A stretch of 60,449 nucleotides of DNA from Desulfotomaculaceae bacterium (GCA_028702695.1 JAQVOH010000007.1:1253-61701); one strand, 5' to 3'. Positions 18,754 through 27,437 are shown, counted from the first letter of the stretch. Program-made: numbers and translations. The notes: generated by a model not told the origin, from the letters alone.

Positions 18754-19398
18754 GTGATTTTTCAAGCCCAGACGGAAGTTTACAACGGATTTCAGCTGTT
18801 GGTTGACGAAGAAGTTGTTGAATTTGCCCGCGAAGGTGACGAAACGGCCCTGGAATACCTGATTAACAAGTACAAAAATTTTGTCCGCGCCAAAGCCCGC
18901 TCCTATTTTTTGATCGGGGCCGACCGCGAAGACATCATTCAAGAAGGTATGATCGGGCTATATAAGGCTATCAGGGACTTCCGGTTGGACAAGCTATCTT
19001 CATTCAGGGCTTTTGCGGAGCTCTGTATTACCAGGCAGATTATCACTGCCATCAAAACTGCAACCAGACAAAAGCATATACCTCTGAACTCCTACGTCTC
19101 CCTTAATAAGCCCATTTATGACGAGGATTCAGACCGTACCCTACTAGATGTACTATCGGGCTCGAAAATCACGGATCCCGAGGAGCTAATAATCTCCAGG
19201 GAAGAATTTGACGATATTGAAGAGAAGATGGGCGAGATCTTAAGCTCGCTGGAGTGGAAGGTCTTGATGTCCTACCTGGAAGGCAAGTCCTACCAGGAAA
19301 TCGCTGAAGACCTGAAGCGCCACGTCAAATCAATCGATAACGCACTGCAGCGCGTGAAGCGGAAGCTCGAACGCTACCTTGAAAAGCGTGAAGCTTAA
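18754..19398 (+). CDS. sigH: RNA polymerase sigma factor SigH
   Basis: A sigma-70-family factor of about 214 residues. Region 2 includes EDIIQEGMIGLYKAIRDF, and a C-terminal region 4 helix-turn-helix reads KSYQEIAEDLKRHVKSIDNA. SigH directs early stationary-phase and sporulation genes in this group. GTG 18754 is chosen for its GAGGGGGAG site and standard length; an upstream GTG at 18697 would add 19 residues. It has its own promoter and is followed by a tRNA cluster. Confidence 0.94.
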   Translation: MIFQAQTEVYNGFQLLVDEEVVEFAREGDETALEYLINKYKNFVRAKARSYFLIGADREDIIQEGMIGLYKAIRDFRLDKLSSFRAFAELCITRQIITAIKTATRQKHIPLNSYVSLNKPIYDEDSDRTLLDVLSGSKITDPEELIISREEFDDIEEKMGEILSSLEWKVLMSYLEGKSYQEIAEDLKRHVKSIDNALQRVKRKLERYLEKREA

Positions 19399-19467
19399 CA
19401 GTTAACTGACAGGTGACCTTTAACCGAAGGTAAGAGTTTCTTCAATGCAGAGCGAATATATTCCAAG

Positions 19468-19496
19468 TTGACAGCGGTGCCATAATCGCGTATAAT
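19468..19496 (+). promoter_or_regulatory. Promoter for tRNA-Thr/Tyr
   Basis: TTGACA (19468-19473), 17 bp, TATAAT (19491-19496): full consensus, 15 bp before tRNA-Thr. Confidence 0.9.
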
Positions 19497-19511
19497 AGCA
19501 AATGTGTCAGC

Positions 19512-19587
19512 GCCGGCGTAGCTCAATTGGCAGAGCAGCTGACTTGTAATCAGCAGGTTGCGGGTTCGAGTCCCATCGCCGGCTCCA
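19512..19587 (+). tRNA. tRNA-Thr (TGT)
   Basis: Acceptor GCCGGCG/CGCCGGC, anticodon stem GCTGA/TCAGC with loop CTTGTAA (anticodon TGT), GGTTCGAGTCC T-arm, and encoded CCA. Confidence 0.97.
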
Positions 19588-19616
19588 GTTGAGAAATGGT
19601 GCCTATATCTAAATAT

Positions 19617-19701
19617 GGAGGGGTGCCCGAGTGGCTAAAGGGAGCAGACTGTAAATCTGCCGTCGACGACTTCGCTGGTTCGAATCCAGCCCCCTCCACC
19701 A
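19617..19701 (+). tRNA. tRNA-Tyr (GTA)
   Basis: Acceptor GGAGGGG/CCCCTCC, anticodon stem GCAGA/TCTGC with loop CTGTAAA (anticodon GTA), a long class II variable arm (CGTCGACGACTTCG), and encoded CCA. Confidence 0.97.
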
Positions 19702-19729
19702 ATGCGTTTAAACTGGGTAGTCATAGCGC

Positions 19730-19758
19730 TTGACAGAAGGCTCCCAGAATGATATAAT
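19730..19758 (+). promoter_or_regulatory. Promoter for initiator tRNA
   Basis: TTGACA (19730-19735), 17 bp, TATAAT (19753-19758): full consensus, 15 bp before the initiator tRNA gene. Confidence 0.9.
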
Positions 19759-19773
19759 AAACTTTGTTGACAT

Positions 19774-19849
<76 letters not shown>

Positions 19850-19859
19850 AAGAAATTTT

Positions 19860-19889
19860 AGCGCCTCAAGAGATGGGGGCGCTTTTTTA
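19860..19889 (+). terminator. Terminator after first tRNA cluster
   Basis: AGCGCC (19860-19865) pairs with GGCGCT (19878-19883), followed by TTTTTT. Confidence 0.85.
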
Positions 19890-19969
19890 ATTTGTGGAGT
19901 GGGCGCCATAGCGACCGTTCTAATATCGTTTTTATATTGGAAAGAAAAAATAAATGTGGGCAGAAGGTT

Positions 19970-20038
19970 TCACATTATTGTTCCTAAAATACTTATTAAC
20001 ATTAGTACTAGAATAATGAAAACGAGAGCATTGATCAT
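19970..20038 (-). CDS. Possible 22-residue membrane peptide
   Basis: On the minus strand an ATG at 20038, five bases after a GGAGGT site (20049-20044), opens a 22-codon frame reading MINALVFIILVLMLISILGT plus two residues. It is almost wholly hydrophobic and long enough for one membrane span. It sits in an AT-rich spacer between the tRNA terminator and the NifX-like gene. I do not recognise it; small hydrophobic subunits such as KdpF or CydX look alike in kind only. Chance is possible at this size. Confidence 0.35.
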   Translation of the reverse strand: MINALVFIILVLMLISILGTIM

Positions 20039-20200
20039 GTCATACCTCCAGTAGAGTTTTTACTTAGTATGAACCAGTTGTATTAAAATTACATTAAAAT
20101 AGTATCCAATATTTTAGAAAATCATCCTCCCAATTGCGGCGGCCTGCTCGTGGAGGTTGTGTGCCTGGTACCACCGGTGTCTTGAGCTTTTGTCGTATTA

Positions 20201-20230
20201 TTGACATATGTTCAATATTATTTGTATAAT
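20201..20230 (+). promoter_or_regulatory. Promoter of NifX-like gene
   Basis: TTGACA (20201-20206), 18 bp, TATAAT (20225-20230). The -35 lies inside a near-palindrome, ATTGACATATGTTCAAT (20200-20216), that could be an operator. Confidence 0.75.
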
Positions 20231-20263
20231 TGCTTCCAAATGAATGATAAGGGGGTCAAGAAG

Positions 20264-20617
20264 ATGAAAATCGCAATACCTTACCAGGGAGGGTACGTCA
20301 ACGATAACCTTGGTAGCAGCAGTGAGTTTATCGTAATTGAAGCAGAGAACGGAATTATCACAGGTAAAAAAATTCTCACCAGCGGAGCTGATCATGGAAA
20401 CCTGGTCAGCATGCTTCAGGCCGAAGGGGTGGAGGTCATTATCGCCAATTTAATCAGCCGCCCACTGACAGAAATGCTTTTTTACAATGGCATGAGGGTG
20501 ATCACCAGGGCCTCCGGTGAAGCAGAAAAGGTCGCCAAGGATTTCCTCAGCGGTAATCTGGTGACTGGGGCCGCTTGTCGGGATGGTGGAAACCACGGGC
20601 ACGAGAGTTCCTTTTGA
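20264..20617 (+). CDS. NifX/NafY-type (dinitrogenase FeMo-cofactor biosynthesis domain) protein
   Basis: A 117-residue single-domain protein beginning MKIAIPYQGGYVNDNLGSSS, the start of the Nif cofactor-carrier fold (NifX, NifB C-terminus, MTH1175). The final GNHGHESSF includes two histidines. Relatives bind metal clusters or precursors, and many lie outside nitrogen-fixation loci, so no link to nitrogenase is claimed. ATG 20264 has GGGGG seven bases upstream. A good promoter precedes it, and the histidine kinase follows 85 bp later, past a hairpin. Confidence 0.8.
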   Translation: MKIAIPYQGGYVNDNLGSSSEFIVIEAENGIITGKKILTSGADHGNLVSMLQAEGVEVIIANLISRPLTEMLFYNGMRVITRASGEAEKVAKDFLSGNLVTGAACRDGGNHGHESSF

Positions 20618-20653
20618 AAAATTATAAAAAGACAAAGGAATTACGGTTTTTTT

Positions 20654-20685
20654 GCTGAATTTACCTGAATAAGGAAAAATTCAGC
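20654..20685. other. Hairpin between NifX-like gene and kinase
   Basis: GCTGAATTT (20654-20662) pairs with AAATTCAGC (20677-20685). A T-run precedes rather than follows it, so it is not a plus-strand terminator. It ends 8 bases before the kinase Shine-Dalgarno and may modulate its translation. Confidence 0.4.
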
Positions 20686-20702
20686 TTATATTGGAGGGGG
20701 CC

Positions 20703-22775
20703 TTGATCGACCAGAGGAGTGTACACACCATTATCTTGGAGCAGTCATACGATGGAATTGCCTTAGTCGACGAGCAGGGTCGGTTTCTCGAATGGAACCG
20801 CAGTCTGGAATATATTACGGGACTAAAACGCAGTGAGGTACAGGGACGTCCTTGTTGGGCTGTAGCTTCCCAACTTTTGCCCGGCGGGGCTAAGCCAATG
20901 GCCACATACGAAAGGCTCAAAACAGCCGTATTGTCTTTGCTGGAAACCGGTGAATCTCCCTCCAGGGTTGAAGCAGTTATTCAAGCTCCCGACGGAACCC
21001 GTAAGCTCATCTGTGTGACGAGCTTTTCCATCAAGACGGCTCAAGGCTACATGTTGGGAATGATTGTGCGCGACAGCACCAATGGCAACCTGCTGGAGGA
21101 GGAACTTCAGCAACTGGACCAGTCTGAGAAACTGGTACCCAGGTGTATGGTCGGGTATGAAAAGGTCAACCGGCAGTTCCAGTTAGAAATCGCAAAGCGC
21201 AAGCAGGTGGAGCAGGCTCTGTCGCGGCAGCTGGAGATCAGCCTGGCTATCACCGGACTCTCACGCAAGCTTCTATCGCCAGCTACAATTGAAGATATAT
21301 CTGACCTGGTTTTGGAGCATGCCAAACACCTTACCGGCAGTAAGTACGGTTATGTCGGCTATATCGAGCCTGAGACGGGTTATCTCGTTTGCTGTACCAT
21401 GACCAGGGATATCTGGGATAAGTGTGAGATTGAAGGCAAGGACATTGTCTACAAGCGCTTTGGTGATTTAGGCGGGTGGGTCGTGCGGAACGAAAAATCA
21501 CTGCTGACCAACAGCCCTGCTACAGACCCTCGTTCAGCAGGAACTCCGCCCGGCCATATTCCAATCGAACGGGTAATCTCCGCCCCGGCCATTTTTAACG
21601 AATCACTGGTAGGGATCATCACTCTGGCTAACTCACCCCGCGCATACAGGGAGCAGGATCTGGCGCTAATCGAGCGCCTGGCGGACCTCTACGCGATTGC
21701 CGTTCATCGCAAGCGTTCTGAAGATGCCCTCCGTATCTCGGAGGCCAACTACCGGGCAATATTTGACGGTGCCGATGACGCCATTCTGGTGCATGATCTG
21801 CAGACTGGCATCGTTACCGATGTCAACCAAAAAGCGTGTCAAATGTTCGGCTGCAGGCTTCAGGAGTGCAATCCGAAGCGTGGGGGCCGGCTAATCAACC
21901 TGCCGCAGTATGCCCGGGATAGTGTGGGAAAGTGGATGACGGAGGTAGCCAAAGGGGAGCCGCTGCTATTTGAGAGCACGCTAAAGGAGCAGGATGGAGC
22001 ATCCTTATCGATTGAAGTGAGCTTAAAACAAGCTGTCATCGGGGGTAAAGAAAGCGCGGTGGCTATTGTCAGGGACATTACCAGGCGAAGGCAGCTGGAA
22101 AGGGAAATGCTTCGGCTGGACCGGCTCCACCTGGTGGGTGAAATGGCCGCCAGCTTCGGCCACGAAATCAGGAACCCGATGACTTCGGTACGCGGTCTGT
22201 TGCAGGTTCTGGGGGATAAACCTGAGTGTTTACAGTATAAAGAGATCATCGACTTGATGATCGGGGAACTGGACCGGGCCAATTCAATTATTCAGGAATT
22301 CCTCTCGCTGGCCAAAGACAGGGCGGTCGACTTGAAGGTCCAGAACATGAACTCAATTTTAGAAGCCGTTTTCCCGTTAATCATGTCAGATGCGCTTCTC
22401 CAGGAAAAATACATCGAGGTTGAGCTCGGAGATGTTCCAGCCTTACCCTTCGATGAAAAAGAAATACGCCAGGTCATTTTAAACCTGGTGCGCAATGGGT
22501 TGGAAGCAATGCCCCCCAGGGGCTGCCTGACTATAAGGACTTTTACTGAGGGCAATGAGGTGGTCTTGTCGGTCCGGGACCAGGGCACGGGAATAGAACC
22601 TGACAACATTGAGAAAATCGGCAACCCGTTCTTTACTACCAAGGAGCAGGGCACCGGACTGGGGTTGGCGGTTTGTTATAGCATAGCTGCACGCCACGGG
22701 GCGACAATAAGGATAGAGACCGGCTCCGGCGGCTCCACCTTTTTCTTCGGATTCCCACGGCCGGACAATGGGTAA
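20703..22775 (+). CDS. Orphan PAS-GAF-PAS histidine kinase
   Basis: A cytoplasmic sensor kinase of about 690 residues with no membrane span. A PAS domain (1-110) is followed by a GAF domain (about 176-330, from LEISLAITGLSRKLL), a second PAS (about 344-460) and a HisKA helix with phospho-acceptor His487 in FGHEIRNPMTSV. The HATPase has the N-box NLVRNGLEAMP (near 593), DQGTGI and GTGLGL. TTG 20703 follows GGAGG by five bases. No response regulator lies nearby. Its architecture resembles sporulation kinases that feed Spo0F/Spo0A, an inference only. Confidence 0.88.
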   Translation: MIDQRSVHTIILEQSYDGIALVDEQGRFLEWNRSLEYITGLKRSEVQGRPCWAVASQLLPGGAKPMATYERLKTAVLSLLETGESPSRVEAVIQAPDGTRKLICVTSFSIKTAQGYMLGMIVRDSTNGNLLEEELQQLDQSEKLVPRCMVGYEKVNRQFQLEIAKRKQVEQALSRQLEISLAITGLSRKLLSPATIEDISDLVLEHAKHLTGSKYGYVGYIEPETGYLVCCTMTRDIWDKCEIEGKDIVYKRFGDLGGWVVRNEKSLLTNSPATDPRSAGTPPGHIPIERVISAPAIFNESLVGIITLANSPRAYREQDLALIERLADLYAIAVHRKRSEDALRISEANYRAIFDGADDAILVHDLQTGIVTDVNQKACQMFGCRLQECNPKRGGRLINLPQYARDSVGKWMTEVAKGEPLLFESTLKEQDGASLSIEVSLKQAVIGGKESAVAIVRDITRRRQLEREMLRLDRLHLVGEMAASFGHEIRNPMTSVRGLLQVLGDKPECLQYKEIIDLMIGELDRANSIIQEFLSLAKDRAVDLKVQNMNSILEAVFPLIMSDALLQEKYIEVELGDVPALPFDEKEIRQVILNLVRNGLEAMPPRGCLTIRTFTEGNEVVLSVRDQGTGIEPDNIEKIGNPFFTTKEQGTGLGLAVCYSIAARHGATIRIETGSGGSTFFFGFPRPDNG

Positions 22776-22794
22776 ATACCCAGACAAACCTTGC

Positions 22795-22824
22795 TTGACA
22801 AATGTCGTGATGGTATGCTACTCT
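22795..22824 (+). promoter_or_regulatory. Promoter for second tRNA pair
   Basis: TTGACA (22795-22800), 18 bp, TACTCT (22819-22824), about 50 bp before tRNA-Thr(GGT). Confidence 0.55.
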
Positions 22825-22872
22825 ATATTCTGCAAGGTCGGTGGGTTAACGGGTTCAAAGTGGTTTTATGAT

Positions 22873-22948
<76 letters not shown>

Positions 22949-22977
22949 TAATGAGACGTGAGAGCACCTCTCAATAC

Positions 22978-23054
22978 GGCGGCGTAGCTCAGCTGGTTAG
23001 AGCACACGGTTCATACCCGTGGTGTCCGGGGTTCAAGTCCCTGCGCCGCTACCA
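22978..23054 (+). tRNA. Elongator tRNA-Met (CAT)
   Basis: Acceptor GGCGGCG/CGCCGCT, anticodon stem CACGG/CCGTG with loop TTCATAC (anticodon CAT), and encoded CCA. It closely resembles the Bacillus elongator tRNA-Met rather than the lysidine-modified tRNA-Ile2, so Met is preferred. Confidence 0.92.
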
Positions 23055-23064
23055 TGCAGATAAC

Positions 23065-23102
23065 AGGCGGGTGATGATCATCACCCGCCTTTATTTTTTT
23101 TG
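23065..23102 (+). terminator. Terminator after tRNA-Met
   Basis: A perfect palindrome, AGGCGGGTGATGA/TCATCACCCGCCT (23065-23090), followed by TTATTTTTTTT. Confidence 0.9.
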
Positions 23103-23238
23103 TGGCAGGAGGATTCTTGCTTGTAATGCAGAATTAATTATCGTTTTCCATAGTACGGTATAAGTTTATACAGACGTGGGAACAATTAAAAATCATGTAA
23201 AATTATGGTTGATGAATATGTAGGAGGTTGAAAGACCA

Positions 23239-24441
23239 ATGGCAAAGCAAAAGTACGAGCGCACTAAACCCCACGTTAATATCGGAACCATCGGCCACGT
23301 AGACCACGGCAAGACCACGCTTACCGCCGCCATCACTATGGTGCTGAGCACCGTAGGCGGGGCCTCGGTCAAGAAGTACGCCGAAATCGACGCTGCTCCG
23401 GAAGAGCGCGCGCGTGGGATCACGATCAACACCTCCCACGTAGAATATGAAACCACCAACCGGCACTATGCCCACGTCGACTGCCCTGGCCACGCTGACT
23501 ACATTAAGAATATGATCACCGGCGCCGCCCAGATGGACGGATCGATCCTGGTCGTATCCTCCGCCGACGGCCCCATGCCCCAGACCCGTGAGCACATCCT
23601 GCTGGCCCGCCAGGTCGGCGTTCCCTACATCGTTGTCTATATGAATAAGGCCGATCAGGTTGACGACCCTGAACTGCTGGAACTGGTAGACATGGAAATA
23701 CGCGAGCTCTTAACCTCCTATGAATTCCCCGGCGACGATATTCCCATCATCACCGGCTCCGCCTTAAAAGCCATGGAGTGTGCCTGCGGCAAGAGAGACT
23801 GCCAGTGGTGCAAATCGATCTGGGACCTGATGGACGCCGTGGACTCATATATACCCACCCCGCAGCGGGCCATTGACAAGCCCTTTTTGATGCCCGTAGA
23901 AGACGTTTTCACCATCACGGGGCGCGGCACCGTCGCCACCGGCAGGGTAGAACGTGGCCAGGTTAAAGTACAGGAAGAAGTCGAAATCGTTGGTTTTGAC
24001 GAGAAGCCACGCAAGACCGTCGTAACCGGCGTTGAGATGTTCAGGAAGCTTTTGGACAGCGGCCAGGCCGGCGACAACATTGGCTGCCTGTTGCGCGGTG
24101 TAGACCGCAAAGAAATCGAGCGGGGCCAGGTGCTGGCCAAACCCGGCAGCATCAAGCCGCACACGAAATGCAACGCTGAAGTATACGTCCTGACCAAAGA
24201 AGAAGGCGGGCGTCATACCCCATTCTTTAACGGCTACCGTCCCCAGTTTTATTTCCGGACCACCGACGTGACCGGTGTTGCCACCCTGCCCGAAGGCATC
24301 GAGATGGTCATGCCCGGCGACAACGTTAAGATCTCCATTGACCTGATCACCCCGATCGCCATCGAAGAAGGCCTGCGTTTTGCTATCCGTGAAGGCGGCC
24401 GCACCGTGGGCGCCGGAGTTGTAACAGGCGTAAGAGAGTAG
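23239..24441 (+). CDS. tuf: Elongation factor Tu, copy 1
   Basis: The 400-residue GTPase that delivers aminoacyl-tRNA to the ribosome. G1 is GHVDHGKTT, the effector loop includes [14 protein letters not shown]3 is DCPGH and G4 is NKAD; domains II and III are complete. An unusual four-cysteine stretch (C181, C183, C188, C191 in [12 protein letters not shown]) sits late in the G domain. It is protein-identical to copy 2 at 39488. A GGAGGTTGAAAGACCA leader precedes both copies. It lies between the tRNA genes and rpmG, an arrangement known in several phyla. Confidence 0.98.
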   Translation: MAKQKYERTKPHVNIGTIGHVDHGKTTLTAAITMVLSTVGGASVKKYAEIDAAPEERARGITINTSHVEYETTNRHYAHVDCPGHADYIKNMITGAAQMDGSILVVSSADGPMPQTREHILLARQVGVPYIVVYMNKADQVDDPELLELVDMEIRELLTSYEFPGDDIPIITGSALKAMECACGKRDCQWCKSIWDLMDAVDSYIPTPQRAIDKPFLMPVEDVFTITGRGTVATGRVERGQVKVQEEVEIVGFDEKPRKTVVTGVEMFRKLLDSGQAGDNIGCLLRGVDRKEIERGQVLAKPGSIKPHTKCNAEVYVLTKEEGGRHTPFFNGYRPQFYFRTTDVTGVATLPEGIEMVMPGDNVKISIDLITPIAIEEGLRFAIREGGRTVGAGVVTGVRE

Positions 24442-24618
24442 CAATTGTCAGACATGACGGCCCAAACCGAAAAATGTGGGTACGATTACAATCACACAAA
24501 AGCCTTGAAGTAATGTAGGGTAAGGGTTATGTGGTGCTGGTAGTATAAAATAACAGAGAGTTTGTTAAAATAAAACTATACCGACCCTGTTATTTATCAT
24601 TCCCGTACAGGGAAACTA

Positions 24619-24647
24619 TTGACATCCATATTTAATTGTGTTAAATT
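24619..24647 (+). promoter_or_regulatory. Promoter of rpmG-secE-nusG group
   Basis: TTGACA (24619-24624), 17 bp, TAAATT (24642-24647), about 65 bp before rpmG. The 271-bp tuf1-rpmG gap holds nothing else I can name. Confidence 0.7.
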
Positions 24648-24712
24648 TGATAAGGTATTTTCACAAAAAAGGCATATAAATTTTTTTTTTGGCTATGGGG
24701 GAGGTGGCATCG

Positions 24713-24862
24713 TTGAGAGTAGGTATAACATTAGCTTGCAGCGAATGCAAACGTCGTAATTATACAACAGAAAAAAACAAGAGAAATGACCCTAACCGTA
24801 TCGAAATGAAAAAATACTGCAAGTTCTGCCAAACCCAAACCTTGCACAAGGAAACCAGGTAA
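24713..24862 (+). CDS. rpmG: 50S ribosomal protein L33
   Basis: A 49-residue protein reading [17 protein letters not shown] at the start and ending TLHKETR. Two CxxC pairs (CSEC, CKFC) mark the zinc-binding form. The TTG start follows GGGGGAGGTGG. L33 sits near the ribosomal E site. It is the first gene of the usual rpmG-secE-nusG-rplK order. Confidence 0.95.
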   Translation: MRVGITLACSECKRRNYTTEKNKRNDPNRIEMKKYCKFCQTQTLHKETR

Positions 24863-24964
24863 TGGCCTTTTGGTAATAACATGACAAGCCGCTTTCCACG
24901 AGGATGAACAACGCAGGTATAAGCGTGTTGGGACATTTTTAAAAAAAATAAGGACGTGGCGAAA

Positions 24965-25324
24965 ATGGCTGTTACAAAGAAGCAGGACAGCAGCGATAAG
25001 AAGGATCAGGGCAAAAAAGACAGAGTTAGGCGGGATGGCTTGGCCAAAAAAGATATCGTCTTAAGTAAAGACAAAAAAGAGGTCGTTAAAAAAGAGCCTT
25101 CCGCCAAGAAGGACTTACCAGTTAAAAAAGATCAGGTTAATCGCGTCGAGCAGGTGCAGAAATTCCTTAGGGGAGCGTTCAGCGAACTCAAAAAGGTGCA
25201 CTGGCCTAATCGCCGGGAGATAATCATATACACCTCAGTTGTTGTAGTAGCGGTTGTGGCAGTTGGAGTTCTGATTTGGCTCTTCGACTCAGCACTCAGT
25301 TTTGTGCTCAAGTTTATTCTTTAA
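24965..25324 (+). CDS. secE: Preprotein translocase subunit SecE
   Basis: A protein of about 119 residues. The last 60 carry the SecE core: an amphipathic helix, FLRGAFSELKKVHWPNRREI, then one membrane span (IIYTSVVVVAVVAVGVLIWL). SecE clamps the SecY channel. Residues 5-60 are an unusual lysine/aspartate-rich extension with repeated KKD units, longer than in Bacillus (about 59 residues in total). I prefer ATG 24965 over GTG 24956 on Shine-Dalgarno spacing. Confidence 0.93.
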   Translation: MAVTKKQDSSDKKDQGKKDRVRRDGLAKKDIVLSKDKKEVVKKEPSAKKDLPVKKDQVNRVEQVQKFLRGAFSELKKVHWPNRREIIIYTSVVVVAVVAVGVLIWLFDSALSFVLKFIL

Positions 25325-25340
25325 AGATAATTATTCTGCT

Positions 25341-25386
25341 GAGGGGGTGAGGGACCTAACATTACCAAATGGGTCCCTTGTATTTT
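25341..25386 (+). promoter_or_regulatory. Hairpin leader before nusG
   Basis: A Shine-Dalgarno-like GAGGGGGTGA (25341-25350) is separated from the canonical ATG 25387 by a hairpin, GGGACC...GGTCCC (25351-25377). Folding it would bring the site within reach of the start, so translation may depend on the fold. Confidence 0.35.
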
Positions 25387-25914
25387 ATGGAAAAGTTGTG
25401 GTATGTTGTTCATACCTATTCCGGCTATGAGAACAAAGTCAAAGCTAACCTTGAGAAGCGCATTGAGTCCATGAACATGGAGGAGAAAATCTTTCGTATT
25501 CTGGTCCCGATGGAAGACGAAATTGAAATGAAGGACGGCAAGAAAAAGATCACCAAGCGTAAGATCTTCCCTGGCTATGTCCTGGTTGAAATGTTTATGA
25601 CCGATGATTCCTGGTATGTTGTCCGTAACACCCCCGGTGTTACCGGTTTTGTCGGATCCGGCTCGAAGCCTATCCCACTAGAAGACGCTGAGGCCAAGCA
25701 GATTATTCGGCAGTTGGGCGGGGAGGAAATACGGATCCGTATTAATTTCAGCATAGGCGAGAACGTCCGTGTGATTAATGGCCCGTTTGAGAACTTTATC
25801 GGCGCAATTGACGATATCAACATGGAGAAAAGTAAAATACGTGTAATTATATCCATGTTTGGTCGTGAAACCCCTATCGAATTAGACTTCACCCAGATCG
25901 AAAAAATCTCCTAA
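25387..25914 (+). CDS. nusG: Transcription antitermination factor NusG
   Basis: A 175-residue protein with an NGN domain (WYVVHTYSGYENKVKANLEK, then FPGYVLVEM) and a C-terminal KOW domain (FSIGENVRVINGPFENFIG). It binds RNA polymerase and controls pausing, Rho action and coupling to the ribosome. The family start MEKLWYVV points to ATG 25387; an ATG at 25369 would add six residues and overlap the leader hairpin. Confidence 0.95.
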   Translation: MEKLWYVVHTYSGYENKVKANLEKRIESMNMEEKIFRILVPMEDEIEMKDGKKKITKRKIFPGYVLVEMFMTDDSWYVVRNTPGVTGFVGSGSKPIPLEDAEAKQIIRQLGGEEIRIRINFSIGENVRVINGPFENFIGAIDDINMEKSKIRVIISMFGRETPIELDFTQIEKIS

Positions 25915-26100
25915 AGGAGATTGAACCCATATCAAATCCGAAGCAAGACGCAGGACAGATCTAAGAGCACCCAATAATTTGGGTGTAAATATAGTATACA
26001 TCAGCTCGTGATTTTAGCGCCTTTATAGGTGCTTGAACATATGGCTTAAAAAGGATGCATACCTATGTCTCACTATTTAAGAAAGGAGGTGTGATAGCTA

Positions 26101-26529
26101 ATGGCAAAAAGAGTATCAGCCATCATTAAGCTCCAGGTTCCGGCAGGAAAGGCGACTCCTGCTCCTCCGGTGGGTCCGGCTCTGGGCCAGCATGGAGTTA
26201 ATATTATGGCTTTTGTCAAAGAATACAATGAGCGTACTGCCGCTCAGGCCGGCCTGATTATCCCGGTGGAAATCACCGTTTATGAAGACCGTTCCTTTAC
26301 CTTTGTCACCAAAACCCCGCCTGCCGCGGTACTGCTCAAGAAAGCCGCAGGTCTGGAAACTGCTTCTGGCGAACCCAACAAGAAAAAGGTAGCCAAGCTT
26401 TCCCGCTCCAAGGTTCGTGAAATTGCCGAACTCAAAATGCCCGATCTGAATGCGGCCGATGTTGAAGCTGCAATGAGGATGGTAGAGGGCACAGCCCGCA
26501 GCATGGGTATTGACATCATTGAGGGATAA
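26101..26529 (+). CDS. rplK: 50S ribosomal protein L11
   Basis: A 142-residue protein with the typical [20 protein letters not shown] start, the segment that meets the GTPase-associated centre and is contacted by thiostrepton. The C-terminal 23S rRNA-binding domain ends [36 protein letters not shown] precedes the ATG. It leads rplK-rplA. The 185-bp gap after nusG contains only a weak hairpin (25968-25985). Confidence 0.97.
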   Translation: MAKRVSAIIKLQVPAGKATPAPPVGPALGQHGVNIMAFVKEYNERTAAQAGLIIPVEITVYEDRSFTFVTKTPPAAVLLKKAAGLETASGEPNKKKVAKLSRSKVREIAELKMPDLNAADVEAAMRMVEGTARSMGIDIIEG

Positions 26530-26577
26530 TAAAGTGGGAGGAAGTTTTTCCGTTAACACCACAAGGAGGTTATGAAT

Positions 26578-27276
26578 ATGCCAAAACACGGCAAGAAGTA
26601 TACAGATGCCGTCAAGCAGCTTGACCCCAGCGTCACTTATGAAGCTGCCGAGGCGCTGGAATTGCTAAAGAAGATAGCTCCAGGTAAATTCGACGAAACC
26701 GTTGAAGTAGCCGTTAGGCTGGGAGTTGATCCCCGCCACGCCGACCAACAGGTGAGGGGAGCCGTAGTACTACCCCACGGCACCGGTAAGACCAGAACGG
26801 TTCTGGTATTTGCCAAAGGTGATAAGGTTAAGGAAGCTGAAGATGCCGGCGCTGACTATGTCGGAGCCGAGGACATGGTGGCCAAAATACAGCAAGAAGG
26901 CTGGCTGGGGTTTGATGTGGCCATCGCTACCCCTGACATGATGGGTAACGTCGGTAAATTGGGACGGATCCTGGGCCCCCGTGGCCTGATGCCCAACCCC
27001 AAGACCGGTACGGTTACCTTTGATATAACCAGGGCGGTACAAGAAGTCAAGGCGGGGAAAATTGAATACCGGGTAGATAAAGCCGGTAACATTCACGCCC
27101 CCATCGGCAAGGTTTCCTTTGGTACTGAAAAGCTTCTGGAAAACCTGCGTACCTTGATTGACACCCTGATGCGAGTCAGGCCCGCCGCTGCCAAAGGACA
27201 ATACCTTAAGGGCATTTCGGTATCGTCCACGATGGGACCCGGCGTGAAAATTAATACCCAGAAAATAACCGCCTAA
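26578..27276 (+). CDS. rplA: 50S ribosomal protein L1
   Basis: A 232-residue protein of the L1 stalk that binds 23S rRNA near the E site and, in many bacteria, represses its own m[20 protein letters not shown]-type residues ([17 protein letters not shown]) are plain. ATG 26578 gives the canonical MPKHGKKY start with an 8-base gap from AAGGAGGT; ATG 26572 is too close to it. Confidence 0.97.
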   Translation: MPKHGKKYTDAVKQLDPSVTYEAAEALELLKKIAPGKFDETVEVAVRLGVDPRHADQQVRGAVVLPHGTGKTRTVLVFAKGDKVKEAEDAGADYVGAEDMVAKIQQEGWLGFDVAIATPDMMGNVGKLGRILGPRGLMPNPKTGTVTFDITRAVQEVKAGKIEYRVDKAGNIHAPIGKVSFGTEKLLENLRTLIDTLMRVRPAAAKGQYLKGISVSSTMGPGVKINTQKITA

Positions 27277-27319
27277 GGCGCCCAATATAAATTTCGATCT
27301 TTTACATTGCAACATAAAA

Positions 27320-27437
27320 GCTGTAGACCGCTGGTGCTTTGCATAATGGCTTAAACGCCGCCAGCCGAGGCCTGTTACCATACCTGCGTTGGAAAAACGA
27401 AGGGCCTCTGCGTGTGTCTACACAGGAGGCCCTTTTA
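27320..27437 (+). promoter_or_regulatory. Ribosomal protein L10 leader with attenuator
   Basis: CTGTAGACCGCTGGTGC...GGCTTAAACGCCGCCAGCCGAGG has the sequence pattern of the L10 leader, the RNA mimic bound by L10(L12)4. It ends in a terminator-like hairpin AAGGGCCTC...GAGGCCCTT (27400-27434) plus TTT. It should attenuate rplJ-rplL when free L10-L12 accumulates. Confidence 0.8.

Noticed and set aside
23203-23595. Long minus-strand frames opposite both tuf genes
   Set aside because: The same antisense frames appear in both tuf copies because the coding strand is the same; they have no homology or start signals.
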